From contig ML660201.1 of assembly GCA_007570785.1 (NCBI GenBank), forward strand, positions 44,664,473 through 44,728,472: a stretch of 64,000 nt of DNA, read 5' to 3'. The notes under the pieces were generated by a model. That model saw only the letters and a list, made by a program, of their open reading frames with translations. It was not told the origin of the DNA and searched no databases. The first letter of the stretch is position 1; each line of letters starts with the position of its first letter. Of the stretch, positions 36,178-47,489 are shown piece by piece. Origin of the DNA: Antilocapra americana. Taxonomy: Eukaryota > Chordata > Mammalia > Artiodactyla > Antilocapridae. A program made the translations under genes and the position numbers.

Positions 36178-39100
36178 ATGGTAGGACAGCAGCCCTCGGC
36201 CCCAGGGGAAGGGGACGAGGTGGGGAGGAAGTGATGGGGAGAAACATGGGCTTGGGAGCTACAGGCAAGGGTGGATGAAAGGGATAGTCACCCAGGTGGC
36301 TCTGGGGAAATGCGCTGAACCCTGAAGTCATGAGCCATGAGACCCAAACTCACTGCTTGGGTCAGGAGGCTGGGGCTAAGGGCTGCTCTCCTCGGTGGTA
36401 CTGGGCCCACTCGTGGTGGTGGTGGTGGGCTGCAAGCCAGGGGAGGCCAGGGCTGTGCCCTGTCTGCCCTGTGCTGCCCAATGTTCCCTCCAATTCGTTC
36501 TGACCCACAGCAGTTTGAGGGCCTGGGCTGGGTAAGGAGGGCAGAGCATGAAAGAGCTGGGCAGAGGCCATCCTGGCCAAGGCCCTGGGCAGTGGCCAGC
36601 CTGAACCCCAGCACGAGACCTTCATTCCCACCTCTTGGCCAAACGGAGTAGGAGTGGTTGAGGGGAGCCTGACAGAGAGCAGAGGGAGGTTTTCAGGGGT
36701 GCTGGAGGGAAGGCAAAATGCCTTTTTGCTTGGGAGGAAAGAGAAATGACCTCTGAGGAATGGAAGAGGGGAAGCCCTGGGGAGCCTGTTGACCGCCAAC
36801 CTGGCTCTCCTGTCCAGCTAGGGTTTGGTTTTTGAGCGAAAGCCTCCATCACTAGTCTGGATTGCAGGTCTCAGGATGAGCTCTGAGTCCTTTCTCTGGG
36901 TCAAAGGCTGGGTCTCAGGTCTGAGTCCAAGTTCCCCATGGGCCTTGGAGATGTGATGGACACTGGGTAGAGAAACAGGAACCTCCCCGGAGGGCTGGGA
37001 GAGATGGAGGTGGGCGCCCTTCTGGGAAAGCCCCAGGGAGATGGGGCAGAGGAGGTAGAGCCGGGGCCGTGTCCTCACCCGGCGCCCACCTTGCAGGGCC
37101 CCTACTGCGCCCCGCACCCCCTTTCTTTCCTGGTGCAGGCGGCGGCCCTGGCAGCAACCCTGGCCCAGGGCACCCTGCCTGCCTTCCTGCCCTGCGAGCT
37201 CCAGCCCCGTGGTCAGGTGGACTGCAACTGGCTGTTCCTGAAGTCCGTGCCACGCTTCTCGGCCGCAGCCCCCCGAGCCAATGTCACCAGCCTCTCCTTA
37301 ATCTCCAACCGCATCCACCACTTGCACGACTCCGACTTCATCCACCTGTCCAACCTGCGGGTCCTCAACCTCAAGTGGAACTGCCCGCCGGCCGGCCTCA
37401 GTCCCATGCACTTCCCCTGCCGCATGACCATCGAGCCCAACACCTTCCTGGCTGTGCCCACCCTGGAGGAGCTGAACCTGAGCTACAACGGCATCACAAC
37501 CGTGCCTGCCCTGCCCAGTTCCCTCGTGTCCCTGTCGCTGAGCCGCACCAACATCCTGGTGCTGGACCCCAGCCACTTCACCGGCCTGCACGCCCTGCGC
37601 TTTCTGTACATAGACGGCAACTGCTACTACAAGAACCCCTGCCAGCGGGCACTGGAGGTGGCCCCGGGCGCCCTCCTCAGCCTGGGCAACCTCACGCACC
37701 TGTCGCTCAAGTACAACAACTTCACGGAGGTGCCCCGCCACCTACCCCCCAGCCTGGACACCCTGCTGCTGTCCTACAACCACATTGTCACCCTGGCACC
37801 AGAGGACCTGGCCAATCTGACCGCCCTGCGTGTGCTTGATGTGGGCGGGAACTGCCGCCGCTGCGACCACGCCCGCAACCCCTGCAGAGAGTGCCCAAAG
37901 AACTTCCCCAAGCTGCACCCCAACACCTTCAGCCACCTGAGCCGCCTCGAAGGCCTGGTGTTGAAGGACAGTTCTCTCTACAAACTAGAGAAAGACTGGT
38001 TCCGTGGCCTGGACAGGCTCCAAGTGCTCGACCTGAGTGAGAACTTCCTCTATGACTACATCACCAAGACCACCATCTTCTGGGGCCTGCGCCAGCTGCG
38101 CAGACTCAACCTGTCCTTCAATTACCACAAGAAGGTGTCCTTCGCCCACCTGCACCTGGCATCCTCCTTTGGGGGCCTGGTGTCCCTGGAGAAGCTGGAC
38201 ATGCATGGCATCTTCTTCCGCTCCCTCACCGAGACCACGCTCCAGCCGCTGACCCACCTGCCCAAGCTCCAGAGTCTGCGTCTGCAGCTGAACTTCATCA
38301 ACCAGGCCCAGCTCAGCATCTTTGGGGCCTTCCCGAGTCTGCTCTTCGTGGACCTGTCAGACAACCGCATCAGCGGAGCTGCAAGGCCAGCAGCCACCCT
38401 GGGGGAGGTGGACAGTGGGGTGGAAGTCTGGCGGTTGCCCAGGGACCTCGCTCCAGGCCCGCTGGACACCGTCAGCTCAAAGGACTTCATGCCAAGCTGC
38501 AACCTCAACTTCACCTTGGACCTGTCACGGAACAACCTGGTGACGATCCAGCAGGAGATGTTTACCCGCCTCTCCCGCCTCCAGTGCCTGCGCCTGAGCC
38601 ACAACAGTATCTCGCAGGCGGTTAATGGCTCCCAGTTCGTGCCGCTGACCAGCCTGCGAGTGCTCGACCTGTCCCACAACAAGCTGGACCTGTACCACGG
38701 GCGCTCATTCACGGAGCTGCCGCAGCTGGAGGCCCTGGACCTCAGCTACAACAGCCAGCCCTTCAGCATGCAGGGTGTGGGCCACAACCTCAGCTTCGTG
38801 GCCCAGCTGCCCTCCCTGCGCTACCTCAGCCTTGCACACAACGGCATCCACAGCCGCGTGTCACAGAAGCTCAGCAGCGCCTCGCTGCGTGCCCTGGACT
38901 TCAGCGGCAACTCCCTGAGCCAGATGTGGGCGGAAGGAGACCTCTATCTCTGCTTTTTCAAAGGCTTGGGGAACCTGGTCTGGCTGGACCTGTCCGAGAA
39001 CCATCTGCACACCCTCCTGCCTCGTCACCTGGACAACCTGCCCAAGAGCCTGCGGCAGCTGCGTCTCCGGGACAATAACCTGGGCTTCTTCAACTGGAGC

Positions 39101-40183
39101 AGCCTGACCCTCCTGCCCTGGCTGGAAGCCCTGGATCTGGCAGGAAACCAGCTGAAGGCCCTGACCAACGGCAGCCTGCCACCTGGCACCTGGCTCCGGA
39201 AGCTGGACGTGAGCAGCAACAGCATCAGCTTCGTGACCCCCGGCTTCTTCGTCCTTGCCACGGGGCTGAAAGAGCTTAACCTCAGCGCCAACACCCTGAA
39301 GACAGTGGAGCCCTCCTGGTTCGGTTCCTTAGCGGGGACCCTGAAAATCCTAGACGTGAGCGCCAACCCGCTGCACTGCGCCTGCGGGGTGGCCTTCGTG
39401 GACTTCCTGCTGGAGGTGCAGGCGGCTGTGCCTGGGCTGTCCAGGCGTGTCACATGTGGCAGTCCAGGCCAGCTCCAGGGCCACAGCATCTTCGCACAGG
39501 ACCTGCGCCTCTGCCTGGACGAGACTCTCTCCTTGGACTGCTTTGGCCTCTCGCTGCTAATGGTGGCGCTGGGCCTGGCAGTGCCCATGCTGCACCACCT
39601 CTGTGGCTGGGACCTCTGGTACTGCTTCCACCTGTGTCTGGCCCATCTGCCCCGACGAGCGCGGCGGCGGGGCGAGGACAGCCTGCTCTACGATGCCTTC
39701 GTGGTCTTCGACAAGATGCAGAGCGCAGTGGCTGACTGGGTGTACAACGAGCTGCGTGTGCAGCTGGAGGAGCGCCGTGGGCGCCGGGCGCTCCGCCTCT
39801 GCCTGGAGGAGCGAGACTGGCTCCCTGGCAAGACGCTCTTCGAGAACCTATGGGCCTCGATCTACAGCAGCCGCAAGACCATGTTCGTGCTGGACCACAC
39901 GGACCGGGTCAGCGGCCTCCTGCGCGCCAGCTTCCTGCTGGCCCAGCAGCGCCTGTTGGAGGACCGCAAGGACGTCGTGGTGCTGGTGATCCTGCGCCCT
40001 GCCGCCTACCGATCCCGCTACGTGCGGCTGCGCCAACGCCTCTGCCGCCAGAGTGTCCTCCTCTGGCCCCACCAGCCCAGTGGCCAGGGTAGCTTCTGGG
40101 CCAACCTGGGCATGGCCCTAACCAGGGACAACCGCCACTTCTATAACCGGAACTTCTGCCGGGGCCCCACGACAGCCGAATAG
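36178..40183 (+). CDS. TLR9: Toll-like receptor 9, 1029 aa, two coding exons
   Basis: TLR9 is the endolysosomal sensor of unmethylated CpG DNA and signals through MyD88 to NF-kB and IRF7. The first coding exon contributes only the ATG (36178-36180), followed directly by a GTAGGA donor. Exon 2 (37097-40183, stop TAG) encodes GPYCAPHPLSFLVQ onward. Residues 1 to about 25 form a signal peptide. An ectodomain of about 25 leucine-rich repeats follows. The cysteine insert GNCRRCDHARNPCRECP lies near residues 253-270. The flexible, proteolysed Z-loop lies around 430-470. The LRR C-terminal cap reads NPLHCACG. A transmembrane helix spans about 817-837 and the TIR domain about 864-1010, with BB-loop RDWLPGKT (Pro 911). 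Length equals the cattle protein as I remember it. The frame is intact, so the receptor is probably functional. Confidence 0.97.
36181..37096 (+). other. TLR9: TLR9 intron 1
   Basis: A 916-base intron directly after the initiator ATG, ending in the acceptor ccaccttgcag. No repeat is recognised. The last 93 bases (37004-37096) are open in frame with exon 2 and start with an ATG. Confidence 0.9.
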
Positions 40184-40331
40184 CACAGAGTGACTGCCCA
40201 GCACTGCTTTACCGCTACCCCTCACTCCCCACACCTCCCCCCATCTTGCCTCTCTGCCTGGGATGCCCCAACTTGCCTCCCTTTGTGATCCCACCACTCT
40301 GTCTGGCCCCCTGGTATAGAGCAGGCACACA

Positions 40332-40337
40332 AGTAAA
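40332..40337 (+). terminator. TLR9: Candidate TLR9 polyadenylation signal (AGTAAA)
   Basis: The variant signal AGTAAA lies 150 bases after the stop. No AATAAA is nearer. It would give a short 3' UTR, which is usual for mammalian TLR9. Confidence 0.5.
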
Positions 40338-42729
40338 TGCTGCTGGAGGGCCAACAGCTAACCCTGAGCTCACTGGAGGTGCTATTGGGAGGAAAAAGGG
40401 AAGAATTCACCAGGCCTAAAACAAAGCGGGGGAGCAAGCGGTGATTGGGGGTAATCACCATGGAGGAAAAGGGAGGGCCCACAGGGCTTAGGCTGGCAGG
40501 GTTAGGGGGGAAGCTGCTAAGGGCAGTTGGCATCTTTTCCAGACAGTGAGGTCTTGGTCCTTCTCAGAGAAGAGACTGGGTCTCCTGACGCTTTCAATTC
40601 GAGCTCGGCATTCCTCCGTAATTGGCCTCAGGATCTATCTCCCTCACCAGCAGGGCCTAAGGTGCCTCAAGGGCAAGCAGGGAATCTGCAAGCCTGCTTC
40701 ATTTCTGACTGGCACCAGATTCCTAAGAGGTGGCAACCCTGGGGAATGTTTATTCCTAAAGCGATCAGGAAGATGTGCAGCAAGCTCAGAGGGGGTGATT
40801 GCGCCTTCTGGTGGCCATGTTTATGCTGCACCGGGGAGGCTGGTCCAGGCTGGAGAGGAAGGCCTGTGGATGAGTCCTGGCAGCAGCAAGCTGAGAGCCG
40901 GGGAAGAGTCTAAGGTGAGCTCACAACCCATCCCTTTCTGTTTCCACCTTGAGTACATGCTGAGTCTCTCTATTCTGCATCAAAGGGACACCTCGGTGAG
41001 CTGTCACCTGGCTACAAATGTGGGGCCTCCCTTTCCTGCTCCTGCCTCTCATCACTGATTGTACGTAAGTGGGAGTTGCAGCCATGATGGAGTGTGTGTG
41101 TGTGTGTTTCTGGTTTTGATGCTAGATTTTGGTGTAGACTTTGGGATGCTGCTGGGAGCCTTGATGCCCAGTGTTTGGAGATAGCCTGTTCAGTGTCTCC
41201 ACAAGTGTGTGAGGAGTCATGGGTCCGGTCAGGCCCAGGGTCCTTGAGCTGCTTTGCTTAGGCCGGCTGTCTCCCATCCCCACAAGTAAATCTGCCCTTT
41301 GAGGATCAGAGCAGACATGTGCAGCCTCTTGGTTGGAGTTGGTGTCTGGGGTGCTGGGAGAGAGGACCCAGCTGAGCTGGCCATGGGCCAAGTTAGGGGC
41401 AGCTCGGGGGCTTAGGGCCTCAGGGCCTCTGGGATGGAAGGTTGGAGCTCAGGCAGACTTGGCTAATCTTGCAGCCTGGTTGTGGGGATCCCTGGTAGGA
41501 ACAGGAGGCTGCTTTCCCCCCTCCCTCCAGGCTATAGCTGGGAGAGAAGTCTAGGCCACCTTCTCCTTTCTGACCTGGGTACAGGGGCTTCTGCTGGAGA
41601 CTGGCATCCCCTATTATCTACCTGCCTAAAAGAAAGACAGGGGAGGGTCTCTGACCCATGTATCTGTAGCCCCATGAGGGCCCTGATTCAGTCCAGCTTC
41701 TGGAGGAACAGGCTAGTATGGCCCCATGCACTTCCTTAACCAATGCTTGGGGAGAAAATAAAACAAGAACTGTCGTTTCCCTAGGCTGGAGTCTTGTGAG
41801 CAGGGGAGAGGGGGCTGCTGAGTGGCTCTGAGACTCTTCTGGCCACATCTGGGAGCAGGAGTCCCGGCCCTGCCCAGGGCACCACATTTTGCATGTGGGA
41901 AGCACCATTTGCCTGTCTCTGACCAACACAGTCTGCCCTGGGGCAGACCCCAGCTAGGACCCCTGCGTTCCCGGTCATGCACTCATGCTTCCAGTCCCGG
42001 TTCTTCTGAGGATTCAGAAGAGTATCTTGGAGATGGAGCACAGGGGCTATGGTAGGAGCACTGCTGGGCTCCACTTAAGTCAGTCTAGAGGCTTCTATGG
42101 TGCTCAATTCAACCTGCAGGGGAAAGTTCTGCTGTCAGCCCGGGCCCTGCAGGGGGTGCTAGGAACTGGGCTCTTGTGGTCAGGAAGGACATTGGTGGCT
42201 GGCCCTCTCCTCCACATTGCTGCACGTCCTCAACCATTAACACTGCCCGCAACACAGCTTTGCAAGCCTGGGAAAGAGATGGGCCTTGGATCCGATTACC
42301 TGGGGCGACCACCAACTCTGCTATTTCGGTCATCCTGGGCAAGTGCCCTCCCCTATAGAGACTGCACATCTGCCTGTGAGAATAGCCAGAGTTACTCTGC
42401 AGGCTGTTACAGGTATTTATGGTAATGTGTGTCAAGTCTGGGAGACCTAGCTGGTCACCCAGTGGTTATTTTTAGGTAAGGGACTTATGCTGAGGACAAC
42501 CGGCTGATGGGACTTTGAGAGATTTTTCTCTCTCTATCGAGAGATGGAGCCTCTTGAGTCAGGGCCCTCACTCAGTGCACTGAAAGGGGTTCAGAGGCAG
42601 CTGTGGTGGAACTGATTTTGGATGCACGCAGCAGTAAGTGCCAGCTTGCAGCAAGCAGCAGGGAGCCACTGCTGGAAGCAGGGTCTTACTTTCCCAGATT
42701 GGAAGTCCTAACCACTGGACCACACATAA

Positions 42730-42967
42730 CCTCCTTCTCCTTCTGCCTCTGTAACACTGTACCCGTGCGTGCGAAACCCCTTTGTTTAAACCAGCCTGTT
42801 AACAGCTAGTGTTGCCCACTATAATCTGTCTATAAAAACTCTGTAATCCCTTTGTTCAGGACTCAGAGCTTGGAGTATTAATTCCTCTGGGCCCTCCAGA
42901 GTAATAAATCTGAGTTCTCCAATTCTCCGAGTATGGTGCTTGGTTTCTTGAGTACTGGTTTCTGCAA
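42730..42967 (+). mobile_element. Putative ERV LTR 3' portion (U3-R-U5 layout)
   Basis: A TATA-like tctataaaaactctg near 42830 is followed about 75 bases later by an aataaa (about 42903-42908). A U5-like stretch then reads 'gtgcttggtttcttgagtac' and ends near tctgca. The order suggests the end of a retroviral LTR. No internal viral gene is recognised nearby. The family was not determined. Confidence 0.45.
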
Positions 42968-42989
42968 TAGAGCCAGCAGTTAGGCTAGA

Positions 42990-43262
42990 GTCCCTAGTCT
43001 TTGCCTGCTTAGTCAAGAACGAGGTGAGGAGGTAGAAGGTAAAGGATAAACAGTTTATTGAAAAGAAAAATACAGGTGGAAAGCCACACAGGTGAGCTCA
43101 GAGAGAGAGTCTTGCCTTTTCAAAGTTTAAATCCTTTATAAGGGGTCAGTTTTCTGGGTCTTTGTCATCCCTCAGTCCAGTCATCTTGCTCTGTCCCCCC
43201 CTGGTTAATAGGACCCTCACCTGAGGTCTGCACACATATACCTTAGCCAAGACGGACCTCAA
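42990..43262 (-). mobile_element. Putative second ERV LTR piece, opposite orientation
   Basis: Read on the minus strand, a TATA-like CCTTATAAAGG (43136-43146) precedes an AATAAA (about 43051-43056) by about 85 bases. That is the layout expected of U3-R of an LTR. The piece abuts the plus-strand LTR-like segment head to head. No coding sequence remains. The call rests on layout only. Confidence 0.4.
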
Positions 43263-43829
43263 AGTGAAGGCTTCTGGGAGCAGCAAGACTTGTTACAGCC
43301 TGGAATATCCTCTGATTTTCGACTCCAAGGAGCCTTTCAGAGCATGTGTAATGCCTCCCTTATCCTTTACTCAGGCAGAGCTTTTGCCTCTCTTTGTCTT
43401 TGTCATGATTATTTCCTGGAGATGTTTACAAGAGACAAAGATTGGCTATTTACCCTGTTTCTGTGCTTACTTCCATTTTGGAGTGGAAACAGGAGGCTGG
43501 TAGTAAATTCCTCAACTGGAGCCCACCTAACTCCCGCCTCAGGAAATTCAAAGAGGAGGCTGGCTGATTGTAAATATCCAACCTGGAGCCTACCTCAGAA
43601 TCAGAGGCCTATGAACCTGGGAGCAGGACTGGGGCACCTGCACACCCTGGTATTGCCTCCTTGTGCTTCCCTGCCATTGGGGATCAGTGAGTGCTAGACA
43701 AGTCGAGGTCTGGGCACAAGACTTAGGACAACTTGACGGGAAGAAATGTAAAAGTAAGGAAATCCTACCTGCTAAGATTCTAAGTTGCAGCTCTCCCATT
43801 TTCCTCTAGGACACATTATTTAATGCCCT

Positions 43830-44042
43830 GAAAGTGAAAATGTTAGTCGCTTAGTCCTCTCCAACTCTTTGTGACCCATCGACTGTAGCCCTTCAGGTTT
43901 CTTTGTCCATGGAATTCTCCAGGCAAGAATACTGGAGTGGGTTGCCATTCCCTTCTCCAGAGAACTTCCTGAACCAGGGATCGAATCTGGGTCTCCTCTA
44001 GTGCAGGCAGATTCTTTACCATCTGAGCCACCGGGGAAGCCC
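43830..44042 (-). mobile_element. Bov-tA SINE with perfect 12-bp target-site duplication
   Basis: A reverse-complement Bov-tA ending 'ccatctgagccaccggggaa'. The direct repeat atttaatgccct flanks it at 43818-43829 and 44043-44054. Confidence 0.94.
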
Positions 44043-44175
44043 ATTTAATGCCCTAGGCTTCTGAATATTCTTAGGGAGCTTCCATGACGTTATCCGTTTT
44101 CACACTTGCATCTTTATTAGAAACCTTGCTTACACAAACTTCTCCTATGTAAACAGTTGATGAATCCTTCTGCTC

Positions 44176-44386
44176 TTGCAGCAGTGCTCCCTGGCATTTT
44201 TGGCACCAGGGACCCGTTTCATGGAAGGCAATTTTTCCACCGACAGGGATTGTACAGGGAGATGGATTTGGGATGATTCAAGAGCATTACATTTACTGTA
44301 CACTTTATTTCTATCACTATTATATCACCTCCACCTCAGATCATCAGGCATTAGATTCTAGAGTTTGGGGACCCCTGCCCTGCAGA
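44176..44386 (+). mobile_element. hAT-type nonautonomous DNA transposon remnant
   Basis: 'ggcaccagggacccgtttca', 'tggaaggcaatttttccacc', 'atcatcaggcattagattct' and the terminal 'tttggggacccctg' match an old mammalian hAT (Tip100/Zaphod-like) element. The middle is deleted. The exact family name is uncertain. Confidence 0.6.
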
Positions 44387-45072
44387 AAATTCCATCATTT
44401 TTTATCCTCATAACCACAAACAGCAGGGAGAAGCTGAGCTGATGACCTTGTTGACCTCCCTGGCTCTGAGTCTAAACGAAAAGGAGGGTGGGTCTTGTTA
44501 AGCATTAGGAGAGACAAAAGTAGACACAAAGTAGAGGGGAAACTACTGGGCGGAAAGGAGGTGGAGGCAGTTCCAGGCGTGGGAATCTGGTGGACAATGG
44601 AAAGGCCCTGAAGGCTGTCCTGGGGGAACAGGTCTGGGAAAGCTGAATGAGGGTGTTTCCTGAGCTAAAAGGAACCTCTGGTGGTTCCCAGGGGATACGA
44701 CTTCCATCTTACCCAGGGGGCCTACCCGGGTGCTTGGCTTTGTCTGATGGGACCAGGACTCAGCCAGCTCTCTCACCACCTGGCCTGGCTGGGGGCATGG
44801 ACCCACCCCCAGAGGGCCCAGAGCTGAGACCAGGAGTCTCTCATTCCTCCGGTTGCTTGGCTGTTCTTCAGCTCATCTATTCATTCTAGAAAAGTAAGCT
44901 TGCACGTTTTCACAGGTCGATGTTGTAGGCTGAATGTTTGTGTCCCCTCCTTGGTTGAAACCTTACCTCAGGTGATGGTGTTTGGAGGTTGGGCCTTTAA
45001 AGGGTAATTAGATTTAAATTAGGGTAGGAGGTGGGCCCCCTCCGTGGTAGGATTAGTGGCTTTATATAAAGA

Positions 45073-45530
45073 AGAGAGGGGTAATTCTCTTATGGTCCAG
45101 TGGTTGAGGCTCTGCCTTCCAATATAGATTTGATACCTGGCAGAACTAAGCTCCCACATAGCGTGGGACAACTTAAGTTTGCAGGCAACAGTGATTGAAC
45201 CAGCTGTTCTCTGGGAGGAACATACTGCAACTACTGAGCCCGCGCACTCTGGAGCCCGCATGCCGCAAGCAGCTACTGCACACGTGTGCTCTGGGACACA
45301 CCTACTGAGCCTGCGCACGATGGAGCCCACGTGCTGCAAGCAGCTACTGAGCGTGCGCACACTGGGGCGAACCTACTGCCACTGCTGAGCCTTTGCATTT
45401 TGTAGCTCGCGTGCTGCAGTTACTGCGCTTTTGCAGCTCAGAAGCACAGGCGCCTCAAGGCCTGTGTGCCAAAATGACTTGACGCAGCCAAAAAATAGAA
45501 TAAAGTAATTAATTTTAAAAAAGAGAGAAG
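45073..45530 (+). mobile_element. Long CHR-type SINE with internal tandem units
   Basis: The tRNA-like head 'cttatggtccagtggttgag' is followed by repeated units of about 55 bases around 'ctactgagcctgcgcac' and 'cgtgctgcaagcagctactg'. The element closes with 'gacgcagccaaaaaatagaa' and an A-rich tail. The repeated middle makes it longer than ordinary CHR copies. Confidence 0.75.
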
Positions 45531-46164
45531 AAGAAGGGGTAAAAGTCACATGCATTTATAGTGAGAAGACAGTCGTCTGTAGGCCAGGAAGAGGGCTTCC
45601 ACCAGTAACGGAATCTGTTGGCAGCTTGACCCAAGATGTACAGCCTCCAGAACGGTGAGAAACATTGTTTCTTGAGAAACGACAGGTGTTGTTTAAGCCC
45701 GGCCCTTTGTGATGTGTAGTTACAGCTGAGACAAACCCCTTTTGCTTGCTCAGCGCATTTGCTCAGCTTTCAGTGTGTGTCAGGCCCTGTGCGTGGCGGG
45801 GGACCATTGGGAAACGATTAGGGGAGTGACCAGGGCCTTGAAGGGCAGTGCAGCGGGGAGGCCAGAGCACACAACAGGGAATGCTTTAGCTCTGGCATTC
45901 AAGGAAGGTCTCTCCGAGGACCCTTCTTAGTTAAGAGAGGCAGTCACACCACGAGCCAGGGAAGAGAAATCTGGGGGAGAAACAATGGCTAACACCAACC
46001 CCTGGAAGCTGGTGGGAACATCCATGGGTATTTGAGGCCCAGGAGTCTGTGTCTACACCTGAGGCTGGGTGAACAGGTGAGGGTGGGATTGGTGATGAGG
46101 CTGCAGAGATAGATGGGATCTGGATTCCAAGGAATCTCATCAGCCTATATAACAGTCTAGAATA

Positions 46165-46310
46165 TTTAAATATAATTTATTTATTTGGCTGTGCTGTGTC
46201 TTAGTAGTGGTGTGCAGACTTTTATTAGATGAAGCTTGTGGGCTCTTGTTCCCTTGCATCAGGAACTTGGTGTCTTAGGCCCTGGAGAACCAGGGAAGTA
46301 CCGACCATCT
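46165..46310 (-). mobile_element. Degenerate CHR-type SINE, minus strand
   Basis: 'tatttggctgtgctgtgtct' is the reverse-complement CHR tail side. The head side is strongly diverged and ends near 'gagaaccagggaag'. Confidence 0.6.
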
Positions 46311-46389
46311 AGAATCTATAATTAGTACAATTTGAAAACCCAGAAAGATTTCCTGCAGGGGAGGGACAGGACGTGATTTGGGGGGCAGG

Positions 46390-46514
46390 GGTGGGGTAGG
46401 GCTGCATCTTATGGGATCTTAGTTCTCTGACTAGGGACTGAACCTGAGCCCTCAGCAGTGTAAGCACTGAGGCCTAACCACTGGACTGACAGGAACTCCT
46501 ATTTTTTTTTTTTA
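46390..46514 (-). mobile_element. CHR-type SINE fragment, minus strand
   Basis: It contains 'tgggatcttagttctctgac' and closes 'cctaaccactggactgacag'. A T-run follows at 46502-46514. Confidence 0.65.
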
Positions 46515-47489
46515 AAGCTCTCTCAGGCTGCTGTGTGGGGTAGAGGCTGGGGCTGGGCAGGTGCCAGGGTGATGGCGGCACAAGCAAGAGCGAAGCAGTG
46601 GAGGTATCGGGAAGTGGTTTGGCCTGAGGTGTATCTTTGAGATAGAACTTACATGACTTGTTAACAGTGTCATGTGCGTCAAAGAGAGGTGACTTCCACA
46701 TGAGAGGCTGGAATTAGTGGACAGAGGCATGGAGAGAGCCTCAGAGAGGATCTGCAGAGAGGGGAAGCCTGACGTGCGGTCAGAGATGAACCCAGTGGGC
46801 GCTCAACATTCAGAGAACGACCAGCTCAGGAAGGAGGAGGAAAGTCAGGAGAGGTCAGTGGCCCAGAAGCTTAGAGAAAGCTGTAAAAAGGCCAAGGACA
46901 GCCACCTCAAATACCACTGGGAGATCCAATGAGAGGCAAACAGAATGGGCCGCTGGATTTGGCAAAGACAAGCACAATGTGGCAAGAAAAGAGTGGCCTC
47001 CACCAAGAACAGGCTGAAGGACTAAGTTGGGGAGGGCTAAGCAGAAAAGGGCAGAACAGAGGCAGCAGCTAGGTAGGGGTCAAGACCGAGGGAGAATTTG
47101 TTTTATAGGATAGGTGAGCGCCCACTCCAGGCCCACAGGAAGAAGGTAAGAGCCGCTTGCAGGAGTGCACAAGAAGCTATGGGACTCAGAACACAGTGGG
47201 CAGGAGTCGGGGGAAGGAGCACGAATGGTTGGAGACCACAGATGCAGGAAGCAGTGGAGAACCTGCTGGTGATAGACCAGCCTGGACCACCTGACTTTCA
47301 CAGGGAAGTGTGAGGACTGGGGCTGGGGGGGAGCAGCTGCCGCAGCACTGACTGTTCGCTGTGGGGAGAGGCTTGGCACTGAAGCAGCTGGGTGTGGGCT
47401 GTGCCCTCAGAACTGCTTGGGGTTGGGGCACAGCTGGGCCGGCCACCGCCTGGCAGGCATTAAAGCCGTGCCGACTTCCCTTTCCTGCC

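Noticed and set aside
37069..39989. Long alternative-frame and antisense open frames across TLR9 (for example 256 codons at 37069-37839 plus, 196 codons at 38122-38712 minus)
   Set aside because: They are shadows of the GC-rich leucine-rich-repeat coding frame. Their translations are low-complexity Pro/His/Gln or Arg-rich and lack recognisable domains.
43843..44031. tRNA-like A/B-box sequences in many SINEs
   Set aside because: They are tRNA-derived retroposon heads without an intact cloverleaf or anticodon arm, so no tRNA gene is called.
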